From positions 62,001-126,000 of the forward strand of contig JBGPTF010000012.1 of the NCBI GenBank assembly GCA_041490445.1: 64,000 nucleotides of DNA, in the 5' to 3' direction. Below the pieces are notes generated by a model. That model ran no database searches. It was not told the origin of the DNA and worked only from the letters and a program-made list of their open reading frames with translations. The position numbers were made by a program, and so were the translations under genes. Positions 26,944-35,959 of this stretch are shown here, piece after piece (the first letter of the stretch is position 1; each line of letters begins with the position of its first letter). This DNA comes from JBGPTF01 sp041490445 (lineage in GTDB: Bacteria; Acidobacteriota; Terriglobia; Acidiferrales; UBA7541).

Positions 26944-27225
26944 ATGCCTCCTGAACAACCCCAACGCAAAGGACCATTCGGGTTCATGGGCCAGCTCGGC
27001 ATGGCGATGGAGCTGCCGTTCGTCCTGGTTGGCAGCGTGGTCCTGGGCGGCATCGTCGGCTACTGGCTCGATCAGATGCTGCACACGGGGCCTTGGCTGC
27101 TGCTCGCCTTCGGCTTGCTTGGATTTGCTGTGGGCCTGCGCGAGGTTCTGAGGCGGATCGGAGTCACTGGCGGCGGGGAAGGAGGTGGCGACGGTCCCGA
27201 TCGAGACAGCGATGACAAGCCCTGA
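26944..27225 (+). CDS. atpZ: AtpZ/AtpI-type small membrane protein of ATP synthase operon
   Basis: A 93-aa protein with two helices (LPFVLVGSVVLGGIVGYWLD and WLLLAFGLLGFAVGLREVL) joined by a short loop, a Pro/Lys-rich N-terminus and an acidic Gly-rich tail. This matches the AtpZ/AtpQ group next to Fo genes, linked in some bacteria to Mg2+/Ca2+ handling and complex assembly. GAGG lies just before the ATG. It overlaps atpI by 14 bp. Confidence 0.8.
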   Translation: MPPEQPQRKGPFGFMGQLGMAMELPFVLVGSVVLGGIVGYWLDQMLHTGPWLLLAFGLLGFAVGLREVLRRIGVTGGGEGGGDGPDRDSDDKP

Positions 27226-27625
27226 AGATGCTTCCTCGGTTCTGGTGAGAGACGTCGAGTATTGGACGGTCGCGCTGGGTGGCGCAGGCGCGCTGGTTGC
27301 TTGGGCTCGATGGGGCTGGCGCGCGGGCGCAGGTTTGGCGGCGGGGGCTTTCCTTTCCTGGCTGAATTATCGGTGGCTGAAACAGGGCGTCATTTCAATC
27401 ACCTCCGCTGCAACGGAACAGGCGGGCGCGGAAAACGTCCGAGCTCCAAAGGGTGTGTATTTGAAATTCTTCGGCCGCTTCGTTTTGCTGGTCGCAGCGG
27501 TGTATGTTATTCTGTCGCGCTTCGGATGGCCTGCGGCTGCAGTTCTTGGCGGACTTTTCGCCGTCATCGCGGGTACCCTGGCGGCAATGATCGTTCATCT
27601 GCTGCGCAGCTTGCGGCAGGCATGA
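27212..27625 (+). CDS. atpI: ATP synthase subunit I-like assembly protein
   Basis: A protein of about 137 aa with four hydrophobic segments, including AGAGLAAGAFLSWLNYRWLK, the typical AtpI loop, and FVLLVAAVYVILSRFGWPAAAVLGGLFAVIAGTLAAMI. AtpI assists c-ring assembly. The start is uncertain: ATG 27212 (used here) overlaps atpZ by 14 bp; a GTG at 27185 would add nine residues. It is 7 bp before atpB. Confidence 0.8.
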   Translation: MTSPEDASSVLVRDVEYWTVALGGAGALVAWARWGWRAGAGLAAGAFLSWLNYRWLKQGVISITSAATEQAGAENVRAPKGVYLKFFGRFVLLVAAVYVILSRFGWPAAAVLGGLFAVIAGTLAAMIVHLLRSLRQA

Positions 27626-27632
27626 AAGGCTC

Positions 27633-28442
27633 ATGCAACATCCCATCTGGATCACAGTGGTCGTCAACTGGCTCCTGGGCAAGCCGGCCCTCGCGCTCTT
27701 GAGCGCGCTGCACATCGAGCCTTCCAACCCGGACTATCCAATTCCCAATCACGTAGCGATGGAACTGCTCGTCTTCGGCGTGGCGGCCATCTTCTTTCTC
27801 TGGCTGAAGCGGCGGCTCTCGGTGGAGCGGCCGGGTGCCACGCAGCAATGTATGGAGATGGTGCTCACCAACCCGTTTGAACTTGGTGTCCGCGACCTGC
27901 TGCGGGACAATGCCGGGCACGGCTGGGAAAACTACGTCTCCATGCTTGGCAGCATCGGACTGTTTGTTCTTTTCTGCAATCTGATTAGCCTGGTGCCCAC
28001 GCTGGAATCACCCACGGCGCAAGTTTCGGTGCCGTTCGGACTGGCAATCGCCGTCTTTCTTTACTATAACTGGTGCGGCATCCGAAAACAGGGTGCGCTG
28101 GGTTACGGCAAGCATTTCCTGGGACCCAATGTATATATGTCGCCCATCATGCTGCCGATCGAGTTGATCAGCAATGCGGCTCGGCTGCTCTCGTTGACCG
28201 TCCGTCTCTGGGTCAATATGTTCGTGAGCGAGCTGCTCTACGGGATTTTCCTGGGCCTGCTGCTTGAATTGTTTTTGTTTCTCGGCAAGCTGAACGTGAC
28301 GGGGTATGCCGCCTTCGTTCTCCCGTTATTCATTCCACTTGTCTTCATCGTGCTGCACATGTTCGTCGCGGTCCTGCAGGCATTCGTATTTACGATATTG
28401 CCGGTGATTTACGTTTCCGGCGCAGTCGCTGAAGAACATTGA
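27633..28442 (+). CDS. atpB: F0F1 ATP synthase subunit a
   Basis: Subunit a (269 aa), the stator channel subunit that passes ions to the c-ring. The essential Arg lies in SLTVRLWVNMFVSELL. Other conserved parts: NPFELGVRDLLRDNAGHGWENYVSMLGSIGLFVLFCNLISLVPTLESPT near the first channel helices and HMFVAVLQAFVFTILPVIYVSGAV at the C-terminus. It is followed after 91 bp by atpE. No F1 genes (atpFHAGDC) follow. Confidence 0.95.
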   Translation: MQHPIWITVVVNWLLGKPALALLSALHIEPSNPDYPIPNHVAMELLVFGVAAIFFLWLKRRLSVERPGATQQCMEMVLTNPFELGVRDLLRDNAGHGWENYVSMLGSIGLFVLFCNLISLVPTLESPTAQVSVPFGLAIAVFLYYNWCGIRKQGALGYGKHFLGPNVYMSPIMLPIELISNAARLLSLTVRLWVNMFVSELLYGIFLGLLLELFLFLGKLNVTGYAAFVLPLFIPLVFIVLHMFVAVLQAFVFTILPVIYVSGAVAEEH

Positions 28443-28533
28443 TACCGGCATCATGCTGCCAGTGTGATCCCGCCTGCACGAGGCTGACGGGAGCCACCGC
28501 CTGGCGGACATTTCATAACGGGGAGAAAAGAAA

Positions 28534-28845
28534 ATGAGAAAGTTCGCCGTTTTGCTGCTGGCCCTGCTGGCCATCAGCTTGATCGCTCCAGCAGCCTTTG
28601 CTGCCGACAACAATGCGTCCGCTGCCGGACCCAACTGGGTCGTCATCACCGCAGGATTCAGCATGGCGATTGCGTCTGCCGCGTGCGGCTACGCACAGGC
28701 CAAGGCCAGCGCTGCCGCATCCGAGGGAATGGCGCGGAATCCAGGCGCCAGCAAGGTGATTCAGAACATGCTGATTCTGGCGCTCGTTCTGATCGAGTCC
28801 ATGGCGCTCTATACGTTCGCCACAATGTTTATACGCGTGAAGTAA
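28534..28845 (+). CDS. atpE: F0F1 ATP synthase subunit c
   Basis: c-ring proteolipid (103 aa), longer than the usual 75-90 because of a signal-peptide-like N-terminus (FAVLLLALLAISLIAPAAFAAD). The mature hairpin has a polar loop ARNPG (67-71) and the ion-carrying E88 in LIESMALY. Q55, E88, S89 and Y93 align without gaps with Q32, E65, S66 and Y70 of the Na+-binding Ilyobacter tartaricus c subunit, so Na+ coupling is possible; T67 of that site is M90 here. The Shine-Dalgarno is GGGGAG. An intrinsic terminator follows 19 bp after the stop. Confidence 0.95.
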   Translation: MRKFAVLLLALLAISLIAPAAFAADNNASAAGPNWVVITAGFSMAIASAACGYAQAKASAAASEGMARNPGASKVIQNMLILALVLIESMALYTFATMFIRVK

Positions 28846-28864
28846 GGCGTAGAAGGGAATTCAC

Positions 28865-28896
28865 GGCCCGGGGGCAGACGCCTCCGGGCCTTTTTG
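28865..28896 (+). terminator. Rho-independent terminator after atpE
   Basis: An 11-bp GC-rich stem (GGCCCGGGGGC / GCCTCCGGGCC, one G-T pair) with a 4-nt AGAC loop, followed by TTTTTG. It ends the plus-strand nuo-atp run and lies about 70 bp from the 3' end of convergent nuoN of locus 2. Confidence 0.85.
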
Positions 28897-28969
28897 TTCT
28901 TGTGATGGCGGTGCGTTTGCCCTGGGCGCAGTGGAAAGGTGAACCGCCCTCGTTTGCCGCGCGGAATGC

Positions 28970-30409
28970 TTATCGCAGGGAGAGAGCGGAAAGAGTTGCG
29001 TAGTTCATCACCGCGGACGGGAAAAGGCCGAGGTAAATCGTTCCGCCGGCCGCAAGGAACAGGACGACGGTGACGGCAGGCGGCACGGGGACGGGCGCGA
29101 ATTCCTTCTGCGGCTCCCAGAAATACATCGCCACGACCACGCGCAGGTAGTAATACGCCCCGATCACGCTGTTGAGTCCGGCAAGCACCACGAGCCAGAC
29201 CAGCCGCGAATCGAGCGCCGCCTTGAACGCGTAGAATTTCCCGAGAAAGCCGCCGGTGGCCGGCAGGCCCATCAGCGAAAAGAGGAACAGCGCGAAGCAG
29301 GCGGCGATCCACGGCTGCTGCGTGGCGAGGCCGGCGTAGTCCTTGATGTCGAGCCGCTTTTCGTCCGTGCCGCCCAAATGGCCGATGACGGTGAAGGCGC
29401 CGAGCTTCATCAGGGCGTACGCGGCGAGATAAAAAAGAACGGCGGCGATGCCAAGTTCCGTGCTGGCCGCGAACGCCACCAGGATGTAACCGGCGTGCGC
29501 GATTGAAGAATACGCGAGCATGCGCTTGACGTTGGTCTGCGCAAGCGCCGCAAGGTTGCCGGCAAACATGGTCAATACCGCCATCGCCCAGATTGCCCAG
29601 AACCACACTCCGCTGACCGAGCCGAACGACGTGAAAAAGACCCGCAGCATCAGGGCGAACGCCGCCGCCTTGGGGCCGGAGGAAAGCAGCGCGGTTACCG
29701 GCGTGGGCGCGCCTTCGTACACATCGGGCGTGTAGACGTGGAACGGCGCGGCGACCACCTTGAAGCCGAGTCCGATCAAAAGCAGCGCAATGCCGAGGGT
29801 CAGCCACGTGGCGTTGGAACGCCCCGCTTCGACGGCTGCCGCGATTCCGTCGAGGCGTGTTGTCCCGGTGGCCCCGTAGACCATCGCAATGCCGTAGAGA
29901 AAAAACGCGGTGGCGAACGAGCCGAGAATAAAATATTTCAGCGACGATTCGTTGGACTTGAGAGCCTTGCGGCGGAAGCCGGCGAGGATGTAGCTCGAAA
30001 TGGAGCTCATTTCGAGGCCGATGAACGCGGTGACCAGTTCATTCGCTCCGGCGAGCACGCCCATGCCGGCAGTGGCGAACAAAATTAAGGCGTAATACTC
30101 GCCCCGCTGGAGCTGTTCCCGATCGAGGTAGTTGAACGAGCCGAGAATCGCGAGCCCGGCCACTCCGATCACAAGCGCATGGAAGAAGATGCTGAAGTCA
30201 TCCACACGGACGAGGTTGTTGTAGGCGAGGCCCGGGTTCTGCACCAGGCAGCGCAAGGAAGCGAGGCCCGCGAGCGCGCCGAGAAAGCCGAGCCAGCCCA
30301 TGGCGCGTTGGTTTTTGATGAACGCGCCGGCCAGCATGATCAGAATGCCGAAGGCGCAAAGGACGATTTCCGGTGCCAGGCGATAGAGGTCGAGCGCAGA
30401 TGGCTGCAT
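28970..30409 (-). CDS. nuoN: NADH-quinone oxidoreductase subunit N, locus 2
   Basis: NuoN (479 aa), last gene of complex I locus 2. It carries FIGLEMSSISSYILAGFRRKALKSNESSLKYFILGSF, KVVAAPFHVYTPDVYEGAPTPVTALLSSGPKAAAF and MLAYSSIAHAGYILVAFA. The ATG directly follows the nuoM stop. It converges on the atpE terminator. It is distinct in sequence from the locus 1 NuoN. Confidence 0.95.
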   Translation of the reverse strand: MQPSALDLYRLAPEIVLCAFGILIMLAGAFIKNQRAMGWLGFLGALAGLASLRCLVQNPGLAYNNLVRVDDFSIFFHALVIGVAGLAILGSFNYLDREQLQRGEYYALILFATAGMGVLAGANELVTAFIGLEMSSISSYILAGFRRKALKSNESSLKYFILGSFATAFFLYGIAMVYGATGTTRLDGIAAAVEAGRSNATWLTLGIALLLIGLGFKVVAAPFHVYTPDVYEGAPTPVTALLSSGPKAAAFALMLRVFFTSFGSVSGVWFWAIWAMAVLTMFAGNLAALAQTNVKRMLAYSSIAHAGYILVAFAASTELGIAAVLFYLAAYALMKLGAFTVIGHLGGTDEKRLDIKDYAGLATQQPWIAACFALFLFSLMGLPATGGFLGKFYAFKAALDSRLVWLVVLAGLNSVIGAYYYLRVVVAMYFWEPQKEFAPVPVPPAVTVVLFLAAGGTIYLGLFPSAVMNYATLSALSLR

Positions 30410-31954
30410 CTATCGCCCTCCCTCAGGCGTGCGGTCCGCCAGGTGGATCTGGTAGCTCTGCATCTGCTCGAGGATGTTCTGGCTGGACGCTTCCATGCGC
30501 CGCGTGAAAAGCGGAGAGGCGACGCCCATGAAGAGAATCATCAGCGCAATCGTGGCGAGGATTAGTTTCTCGCGGGGCGAGGCGTCGGGCAGTGCTTTGT
30601 TTCTGTCGTTGGTGACGGGACCCAGCGCCACGCGCTGGTAGGCCCAGAGTAGATAAACCGCTGCAAGCACGGAGCCGGAAGCAGCCCAGCTCGCCCATGC
30701 CGCGTGCCGCGCGTACGTGCCCACCAGAATCAGAAACTCTCCCACGAATCCGTTGAGCAGCGGCAGCGCCAGGGACGAGAGGCAAATAAAAAGAAAGAGC
30801 GCGGAAAACCGCGGCATCGGCGCGGCCAGGCCGCCGAATTCCGAGATCTCGTGCGTGTGGCGGCGGTCGTAGAGCATGCCCACGGCAAGGAAGAGCCCGC
30901 CGGTTGAAATCCCGTGGCTCAGCATCTGGTAGAGCGCGCCCTGGATCGCGGTGGTGTTGAACGCAAAGATGCCCAGCACGACGAAGCCGAGGTGGCTGAC
31001 GGACGAATAGGCGACCATGCGTTTCAGGTCGTGCTGCACCATCGCCACCAGCGCCCCGTAAATGATTCCGATAATCGCGAGCGTGGCGATCCACGGCGCG
31101 TAATGCCGCGCGGCGTTGGGGAACAGCGGCAGGCAGAATCGCAACATGCCGTAGGTGCCCATCTTCAGCAGCACGCCCGCCAGAATCACGGAGCCGGCCG
31201 TCGGGGCTTCCGTGTGCGCGTCGGGCAGCCAGGTATGGACAGGGAAGAGCGGCACCTTGATCGCGAAGGCGAGGAAAAAGGCGCCGAAGAGCAGCGTCTC
31301 CGCGCGCCACGGCAGCGAGATGCGGCCGGATTGCAGCAACTGCTGCACCTCCGGCAGATCGAACGATCCGCTGACGTGGTAGAGCCACAGGATGGCGACG
31401 AGCATCAGGATCGAGCCGAGCATCGTGTACAAAATGAATTTCAGCGCCGCGTAAATGCGCCGCTCGTGTCCCCAGATGCCGATGAGGAAGTACATCGGCA
31501 GCAGCATCACTTCCCAGAAGAGGAAGAAGAGAAATAGGTCGAGCGAGACGAACACGCCGATCATCCCTGTCTCAAGCACCAGCATGGTGACGAAGAATTC
31601 CTTGACGCGCGTCTCGATGCTTTTCCACGAGCAGAGAATTCCGAGCGGCGTGAGGAACGTCGTGAGCAGGACGAGGAACAGGCTGATGCCGTCGATCCCG
31701 AGGTGGTAGCGGATGAGCGGCGTCCCGGAAATCGGCGAACTAATCCAGTTGTAGATCTCGACGAATTGGTAGCCGCCGCTCGCGGCCGCGAAGCCACGGA
31801 GCAGGAACAGGGACAGGAGGAACTCCGCCACCGCCGTCGCCATCGTGATCCGGCGGATCCAGTTGCGGTCCTCGGCGCGCAGGAAAAGCACCGCGAGCAC
31901 GCCCAGAAGCGGCAGGAACGTGAGCACCGTCAGCAAATGAGTCTGGTTCACCAC
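30410..31954 (-). CDS. nuoM: NADH-quinone oxidoreductase subunit M, locus 2
   Basis: NuoM (514 aa). Conserved: LFWEVMLLPMYFLIGIWGHERRIYAALKFILYTMLGS, KVPLFPVHTWLPDAHTEAPTAGSVILAGVLLKMG and AYSSVSHLGFVVLGIFAF, with the channel Glu and Lys residues in place. It is spaced 1 bp from nuoL and is directly followed by nuoN, as in a tightly packed operon. Confidence 0.95.
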   Translation of the reverse strand: MVNQTHLLTVLTFLPLLGVLAVLFLRAEDRNWIRRITMATAVAEFLLSLFLLRGFAAASGGYQFVEIYNWISSPISGTPLIRYHLGIDGISLFLVLLTTFLTPLGILCSWKSIETRVKEFFVTMLVLETGMIGVFVSLDLFLFFLFWEVMLLPMYFLIGIWGHERRIYAALKFILYTMLGSILMLVAILWLYHVSGSFDLPEVQQLLQSGRISLPWRAETLLFGAFFLAFAIKVPLFPVHTWLPDAHTEAPTAGSVILAGVLLKMGTYGMLRFCLPLFPNAARHYAPWIATLAIIGIIYGALVAMVQHDLKRMVAYSSVSHLGFVVLGIFAFNTTAIQGALYQMLSHGISTGGLFLAVGMLYDRRHTHEISEFGGLAAPMPRFSALFLFICLSSLALPLLNGFVGEFLILVGTYARHAAWASWAASGSVLAAVYLLWAYQRVALGPVTNDRNKALPDASPREKLILATIALMILFMGVASPLFTRRMEASSQNILEQMQSYQIHLADRTPEGGR

Positions 31955-31955
31955 G

Positions 31956-33956
31956 TCAGTGCACCATCCACAGGAGGAAGCCGGTCACCGCGACCGCGCC
32001 GATGACGATCCAGGTGGCGTAGCTGCGCGCGTTGCCCGATTGCATCTGGCGTAATTCGGCGCCGGCGGCGCGCGCGGTGCCTGCCACGCCGTTCACCGTG
32101 CCGTCAATCAAGCCTTCATCCACGGTGCGCCACAGCACGCGCGTGGAGAGCCAGACGAGCGGCCGCACGATCACCGCGGCATACAGTTCGTCCACGTAAT
32201 ACTTGTTCAGCAAAAGCATGTAGGGCGCGCGCAGGCGCTCAGCCATTCGCTCGGGCTTATCCGGGCTGCGAATGTAGAGCCACCAGGCAAACAAGAAGCC
32301 GACGAGCGCGATCGCTACGGAAATGCCGGCGAAGGCCATTTCCGCGCGGTGAGCGGCCTCCTCGGAGAGGGAAGCGAAGCCTGCGCCAATCGTGTCCCAA
32401 ACAGCGGTGGCGGGCGCGGCCGTCGCCGAATGCTCCGATGCCGTGGCGAAGACAGGGTCGAGGTAATGATCGAAATGATTTACACCGCCCCAAAAAGCGG
32501 GAGCGGCAAACCAGCCGCCAACCGTCGCGAGGACCGCGAGAATCACGAGGGGTACGAGCATGTTCTTCGGAGATTCATGCACGTGCGTGGCGTGCTCGTC
32601 GAAGCGCGGTGCTCCATGAAATGTCAAGAACAGGAGACGAAACATGTAGAACGAAGTCAGCAGCGCGGCGGCGAGGCCGATGGCCCAGAGGTACACCCCG
32701 CCGTTCTGGCTCACGGCGGCGCGAAAGAGGATTTCATCTTTGCTGAAAAAGCCTGAAAAACCCGGCGCGCCGGTAATCGCGAGCGTGGCGGCGAGCATCG
32801 TCCAGTAAGTCCACGGGATCTTTTTCGCCAGGCCGCCCATCCGGCGCATGTCCTGCTCGCCGCCCATGGCGTGAATCACGCTTCCGGCGGCAAGGAAGAG
32901 CAAGCCCTTGAAAAACGCGTGCGTCACCAGATGAAAGATGCCGGCGGCATAAGCGCCCACACCGCACGCCAGGAACATGTATCCGAGCTGCGAGACGGTC
33001 GAATAGGCGAGAACTTTCTTGATGTCGGTCTGCACCAGGCCGATCGTGGCTGAATAAAACGCCGTAACCGCGCCGACAATCGCCACGGCCAGCATGGCCG
33101 CGGGCGCGAGCGAATAGAGCACGTGCATCCGCGCGACCATGTAGACGCCCGCAGTGACCATCGTCGCGGCGTGAATCAAAGCGCTGACGGGCGTCGGGCC
33201 TTCCATCGCGTCCGGCAGCCAGACGTACAGCGGCAACTGCGCCGATTTGCCGATCGCTCCGGCGAACAGCAAGAAGCAAATGGAAGTCAGGACGCCCATC
33301 TGGCTCAGGCTTTCCGACGGCATCTGCGAGGCCTGGCGGAACACGGCGGCGTAATCAATCGAGCCGAACGTGCGGAAAACGAGGAAGATCCCCAGCAGGA
33401 AGCCGAAGTCGCCGATGCGGGTGACGATGAACGCTTTCTTTCCTGCGTCGGCGGCGCTCTTGCGAAGGAAGAAGAATCCGATGAGGAGATAACTGCACAG
33501 CCCCACGCCTTCCCAGCCGACGAACATCAGGACGAGGTTGGCCGCCATCACCAGCGTGAGCATGAAGAACATGAACAGGTTGATCTCGGCGAAGAAGCGG
33601 TAGTAACCGCCTTCATGCGCCATGTAGCCGGTGGAATAGATGTGGATGAGCAGTCCGACTCCGGCGACCACCAGCAGCATGACGACCGTGAGCTGGTCCA
33701 CCTGCAATTCGAAATTCACGCGAAACGTTCCGGCAGTGATCCAGGTGAAGTAGTTCCTGACCCAGGGAATTTGCGCGGCGGGGAGATGCGAGAACTCGCG
33801 GACCAGCTCGAGCACGGCGAGAAACGTCAGCGATACCGAGCCCACGCCAACCCTATCCACGGCGTTCTTCGGCCAGCGGTTGCCCAGCAAGCCGATCAGC
33901 GCCGCGCCGGCGAGCGGCAGGGCGAGGATGATCCACAGATGGTCGAGCAGCAGCAT
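31956..33956 (-). CDS. nuoL: NADH-quinone oxidoreductase subunit L, locus 2
   Basis: NuoL (666 aa) with FVGWEGVGLCSYLLIGFFFLRKSAADAGKKAFIVTRIGD, KSAQLPLYVWLPDAMEGPTPVSALIHAATMVTAGVYMVAR, AYSTVSQLGYMFLACGVGAY and HAFFKGLLFLAAGSVIHAM. The C-terminus bears the lateral helix region after KYYVDELYAAVIV. It overlaps the nuoK stop by one base. Confidence 0.95.
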   Translation of the reverse strand: MLLLDHLWIILALPLAGAALIGLLGNRWPKNAVDRVGVGSVSLTFLAVLELVREFSHLPAAQIPWVRNYFTWITAGTFRVNFELQVDQLTVVMLLVVAGVGLLIHIYSTGYMAHEGGYYRFFAEINLFMFFMLTLVMAANLVLMFVGWEGVGLCSYLLIGFFFLRKSAADAGKKAFIVTRIGDFGFLLGIFLVFRTFGSIDYAAVFRQASQMPSESLSQMGVLTSICFLLFAGAIGKSAQLPLYVWLPDAMEGPTPVSALIHAATMVTAGVYMVARMHVLYSLAPAAMLAVAIVGAVTAFYSATIGLVQTDIKKVLAYSTVSQLGYMFLACGVGAYAAGIFHLVTHAFFKGLLFLAAGSVIHAMGGEQDMRRMGGLAKKIPWTYWTMLAATLAITGAPGFSGFFSKDEILFRAAVSQNGGVYLWAIGLAAALLTSFYMFRLLFLTFHGAPRFDEHATHVHESPKNMLVPLVILAVLATVGGWFAAPAFWGGVNHFDHYLDPVFATASEHSATAAPATAVWDTIGAGFASLSEEAAHRAEMAFAGISVAIALVGFLFAWWLYIRSPDKPERMAERLRAPYMLLLNKYYVDELYAAVIVRPLVWLSTRVLWRTVDEGLIDGTVNGVAGTARAAGAELRQMQSGNARSYATWIVIGAVAVTGFLLWMVH

Positions 33957-34258
33957 CAGAATTTGAGCAAGTTCACGCGTTCCACGTTCAGCGTCTGCCG
34001 GTTGCGCACAATTTGGATAACGATTGCCAGGCCGACCGCGGCCTCCGCGGCGGCCACCACGATCACGAAGAAGACGAAGACCTGGCCGTCAAGCTGCCCG
34101 AGCATCTTGGCGAACGCGATGAACGCCAGGTTGACGGCGTTCAACATCAGCTCGATGGCCATGAATATCGTGATGATGTTGCGCTTAAAGACGAACGCGA
34201 CCACGCCCAGTCCGAAAAGAATCGCGCTCAGCACCAGGTAATAAGGAATCGGGACCAT
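33956..34258 (-). CDS. nuoK: NADH-quinone oxidoreductase subunit K, locus 2
   Basis: NuoK (100 aa): FMAIELMLNAVNLAFIAFAKMLGQLDGQ with the first conserved Glu, and AAAEAAVGLAIVIQIVRNRQTLNVERVNLLK. It is packed between nuoJ (1 bp) and nuoL (1-bp overlap). Confidence 0.95.
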   Translation of the reverse strand: MVPIPYYLVLSAILFGLGVVAFVFKRNIITIFMAIELMLNAVNLAFIAFAKMLGQLDGQVFVFFVIVVAAAEAAVGLAIVIQIVRNRQTLNVERVNLLKF

Positions 34259-34259
34259 G

Positions 34260-34757
34260 CTAAAAATCCTTCTTTGCGAGCACCATCGCCCCCAGGATGG
34301 CGATGAGGATAAGAATGGATGTCAGCTCGAAGGGGAGCACGAACACGCGAAACAGCATCGTGGAAAGCGCCCGAGTGGAAGTCGCCGCGGCGGCCTGTGT
34401 CACGCCGCCCTGGGGCCAGCCGTGGGCGACCCAGTAGGCAAGCTGCGCCGTCAGAAGCATGCCGAGGGGAAGGCCGGCGTAGCGGGCCATGCGGCTGGCA
34501 TTCGTGCGCTCCTCTTCGCGCGCGTTGAGCAGCATGATGACGAAGACGAACAACACCATGATCGCGCCGGCATAGACGATGATCTGCACCGCGGCGATGA
34601 ACTCCGCGCCGAGCAGCAGATAAAGCACGGCGAGCGAGACCATCACGAGGATCAGGGCAAGCGCGCTGTGAATCGGCTCCCGGAGCACGATCAGCGCGAT
34701 CGCGCCGGCAACGGCGATGGCGGCGAAGACGAAGAAGAGAATCATCTCCGCGCTCAT
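34260..34757 (-). CDS. nuoJ: NADH-quinone oxidoreductase subunit J, locus 2
   Basis: NuoJ (165 aa). The start ATG at 34757 overlaps the nuoH stop as ATGA; a longer open frame reaching into nuoH is not used because its extra residues are unlike NuoJ. The conserved helix EFIAAVQIIVYAGAIMVLFVFVIMLLNA is intact. nuoI, normally between nuoH and nuoJ, is absent. Confidence 0.94.
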   Translation of the reverse strand: MSAEMILFFVFAAIAVAGAIALIVLREPIHSALALILVMVSLAVLYLLLGAEFIAAVQIIVYAGAIMVLFVFVIMLLNAREEERTNASRMARYAGLPLGMLLTAQLAYWVAHGWPQGGVTQAAAATSTRALSTMLFRVFVLPFELTSILILIAILGAMVLAKKDF

Positions 34758-35959
34758 CGGTGGGCCACCAGGATGACCAGGCTCGTGATCACTAGATTGG
34801 CCAGCGACACCGGCAACAAAACCTTCCAACCGAAATTCATCAACTGGTCGTAGCGGAAACGGGGAAGCGTCCCGCGGGTCCATACGTAGAAAAACAACAA
34901 AAAGGCCACCTTGGCGAGGAACCAGAACGGCCCCAGGGCGATCGCAATCACCGCTGCGTGACTGCAAGCGAACGCGAGCGCGAGGATGGCCGCGCTGATC
35001 ACCGTCAGTGCAATGCGCGGGATGCCGCGAAAATGCCGCAACCCGTCTTGCAGCAGAGCCAGCCCGCAGATCAAGAACACGGCGGCGGGCATATAGCGCG
35101 CCCACGTCCACGAATCAGGGAAGGGCGAGAGCCAGCCGCCGAGAAAAAGAATCGTCGCGAGGCAGGACACGGTGATCATGTTCGCGTATTCGGCCAGGAA
35201 AAACATCGCAAACTTGAAACTGGAATACTCGGTATGGAAGCCGGCGACCAGCTCGGTCTCGGCTTCGGGCAAATCGAAGGGCACGCGGTTTGTCTCTGCA
35301 ATCGCCGACGTGAAATAACACAGGAAGCCGACGATTTGCGGAATGATGTGCCAGCGGGGAACCACCTTCAGCCAGTGCCCTTGCTGCCCCAGAATGATTT
35401 CGCTCAGGTCAAACGAGCCGGCCATCAAGAGAACGCCCACGACCGACAGCGTGAGTGACACTTCGTAGCTGATCATCTGTGCCGAGCTGCGCAGGCTGCC
35501 GAGCAGCGGGTACTTGCTGTTCGATGACCAGCCGGCGAGCGCCACGCCGTACACGCCGATGGAGGTGATTGCGAAAATAAACAGCAGGCCGATATCGAGG
35601 TGCGCCACCGACAGGCCGGTCGGCTGCCCAAAGATGTGGATGGTGGCGGGGCCGAAAGGAATCAGGGCGAGGGTCGTCAAGGCCAGCGAAAGGGCGATGA
35701 ACGGCGCGAGGACGTACACGACGCGGTCCACCATCGGCGGCGTGAAATCTTCTTTGAAGAGAAATTTCAGTCCGTCGGCGAGCGGCTGCAGCAGGCCGTG
35801 CGGGCCGGTGAAGTACGGACCCCAGCGCGCCTGGATGTGCGCGACGACCTTGCGCTCGAACCAGGTGAGGTAGGCAAGCGTCGTCAGCGTGGCGAGCAGC
35901 AGGACGACAATCTTGACTACCGATACCACCAGGACTGGATGTTGGGCGACGAACTCCAC
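34754..35959 (-). CDS. nuoH: NADH-quinone oxidoreductase subunit H, locus 2
   Basis: NuoH (401 aa) with TWFERKVVAHIQARWGPYFTGPHGLLQPLADGLKFLFKED, ETNRVPFDLPEAETELVAGFHTEYSSFKFAMFFLAEYANMI and the C-terminal VWTRGTLPRFRYDQLMNFGWK. As in locus 1 there is an extra hydrophobic section between LFLGGWL and the last helices. Its start lies inside the 3' end of nuoG (43-bp overlap). Confidence 0.95.
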   Translation of the reverse strand: MEFVAQHPVLVVSVVKIVVLLLATLTTLAYLTWFERKVVAHIQARWGPYFTGPHGLLQPLADGLKFLFKEDFTPPMVDRVVYVLAPFIALSLALTTLALIPFGPATIHIFGQPTGLSVAHLDIGLLFIFAITSIGVYGVALAGWSSNSKYPLLGSLRSSAQMISYEVSLTLSVVGVLLMAGSFDLSEIILGQQGHWLKVVPRWHIIPQIVGFLCYFTSAIAETNRVPFDLPEAETELVAGFHTEYSSFKFAMFFLAEYANMITVSCLATILFLGGWLSPFPDSWTWARYMPAAVFLICGLALLQDGLRHFRGIPRIALTVISAAILALAFACSHAAVIAIALGPFWFLAKVAFLLFFYVWTRGTLPRFRYDQLMNFGWKVLLPVSLANLVITSLVILVAHR

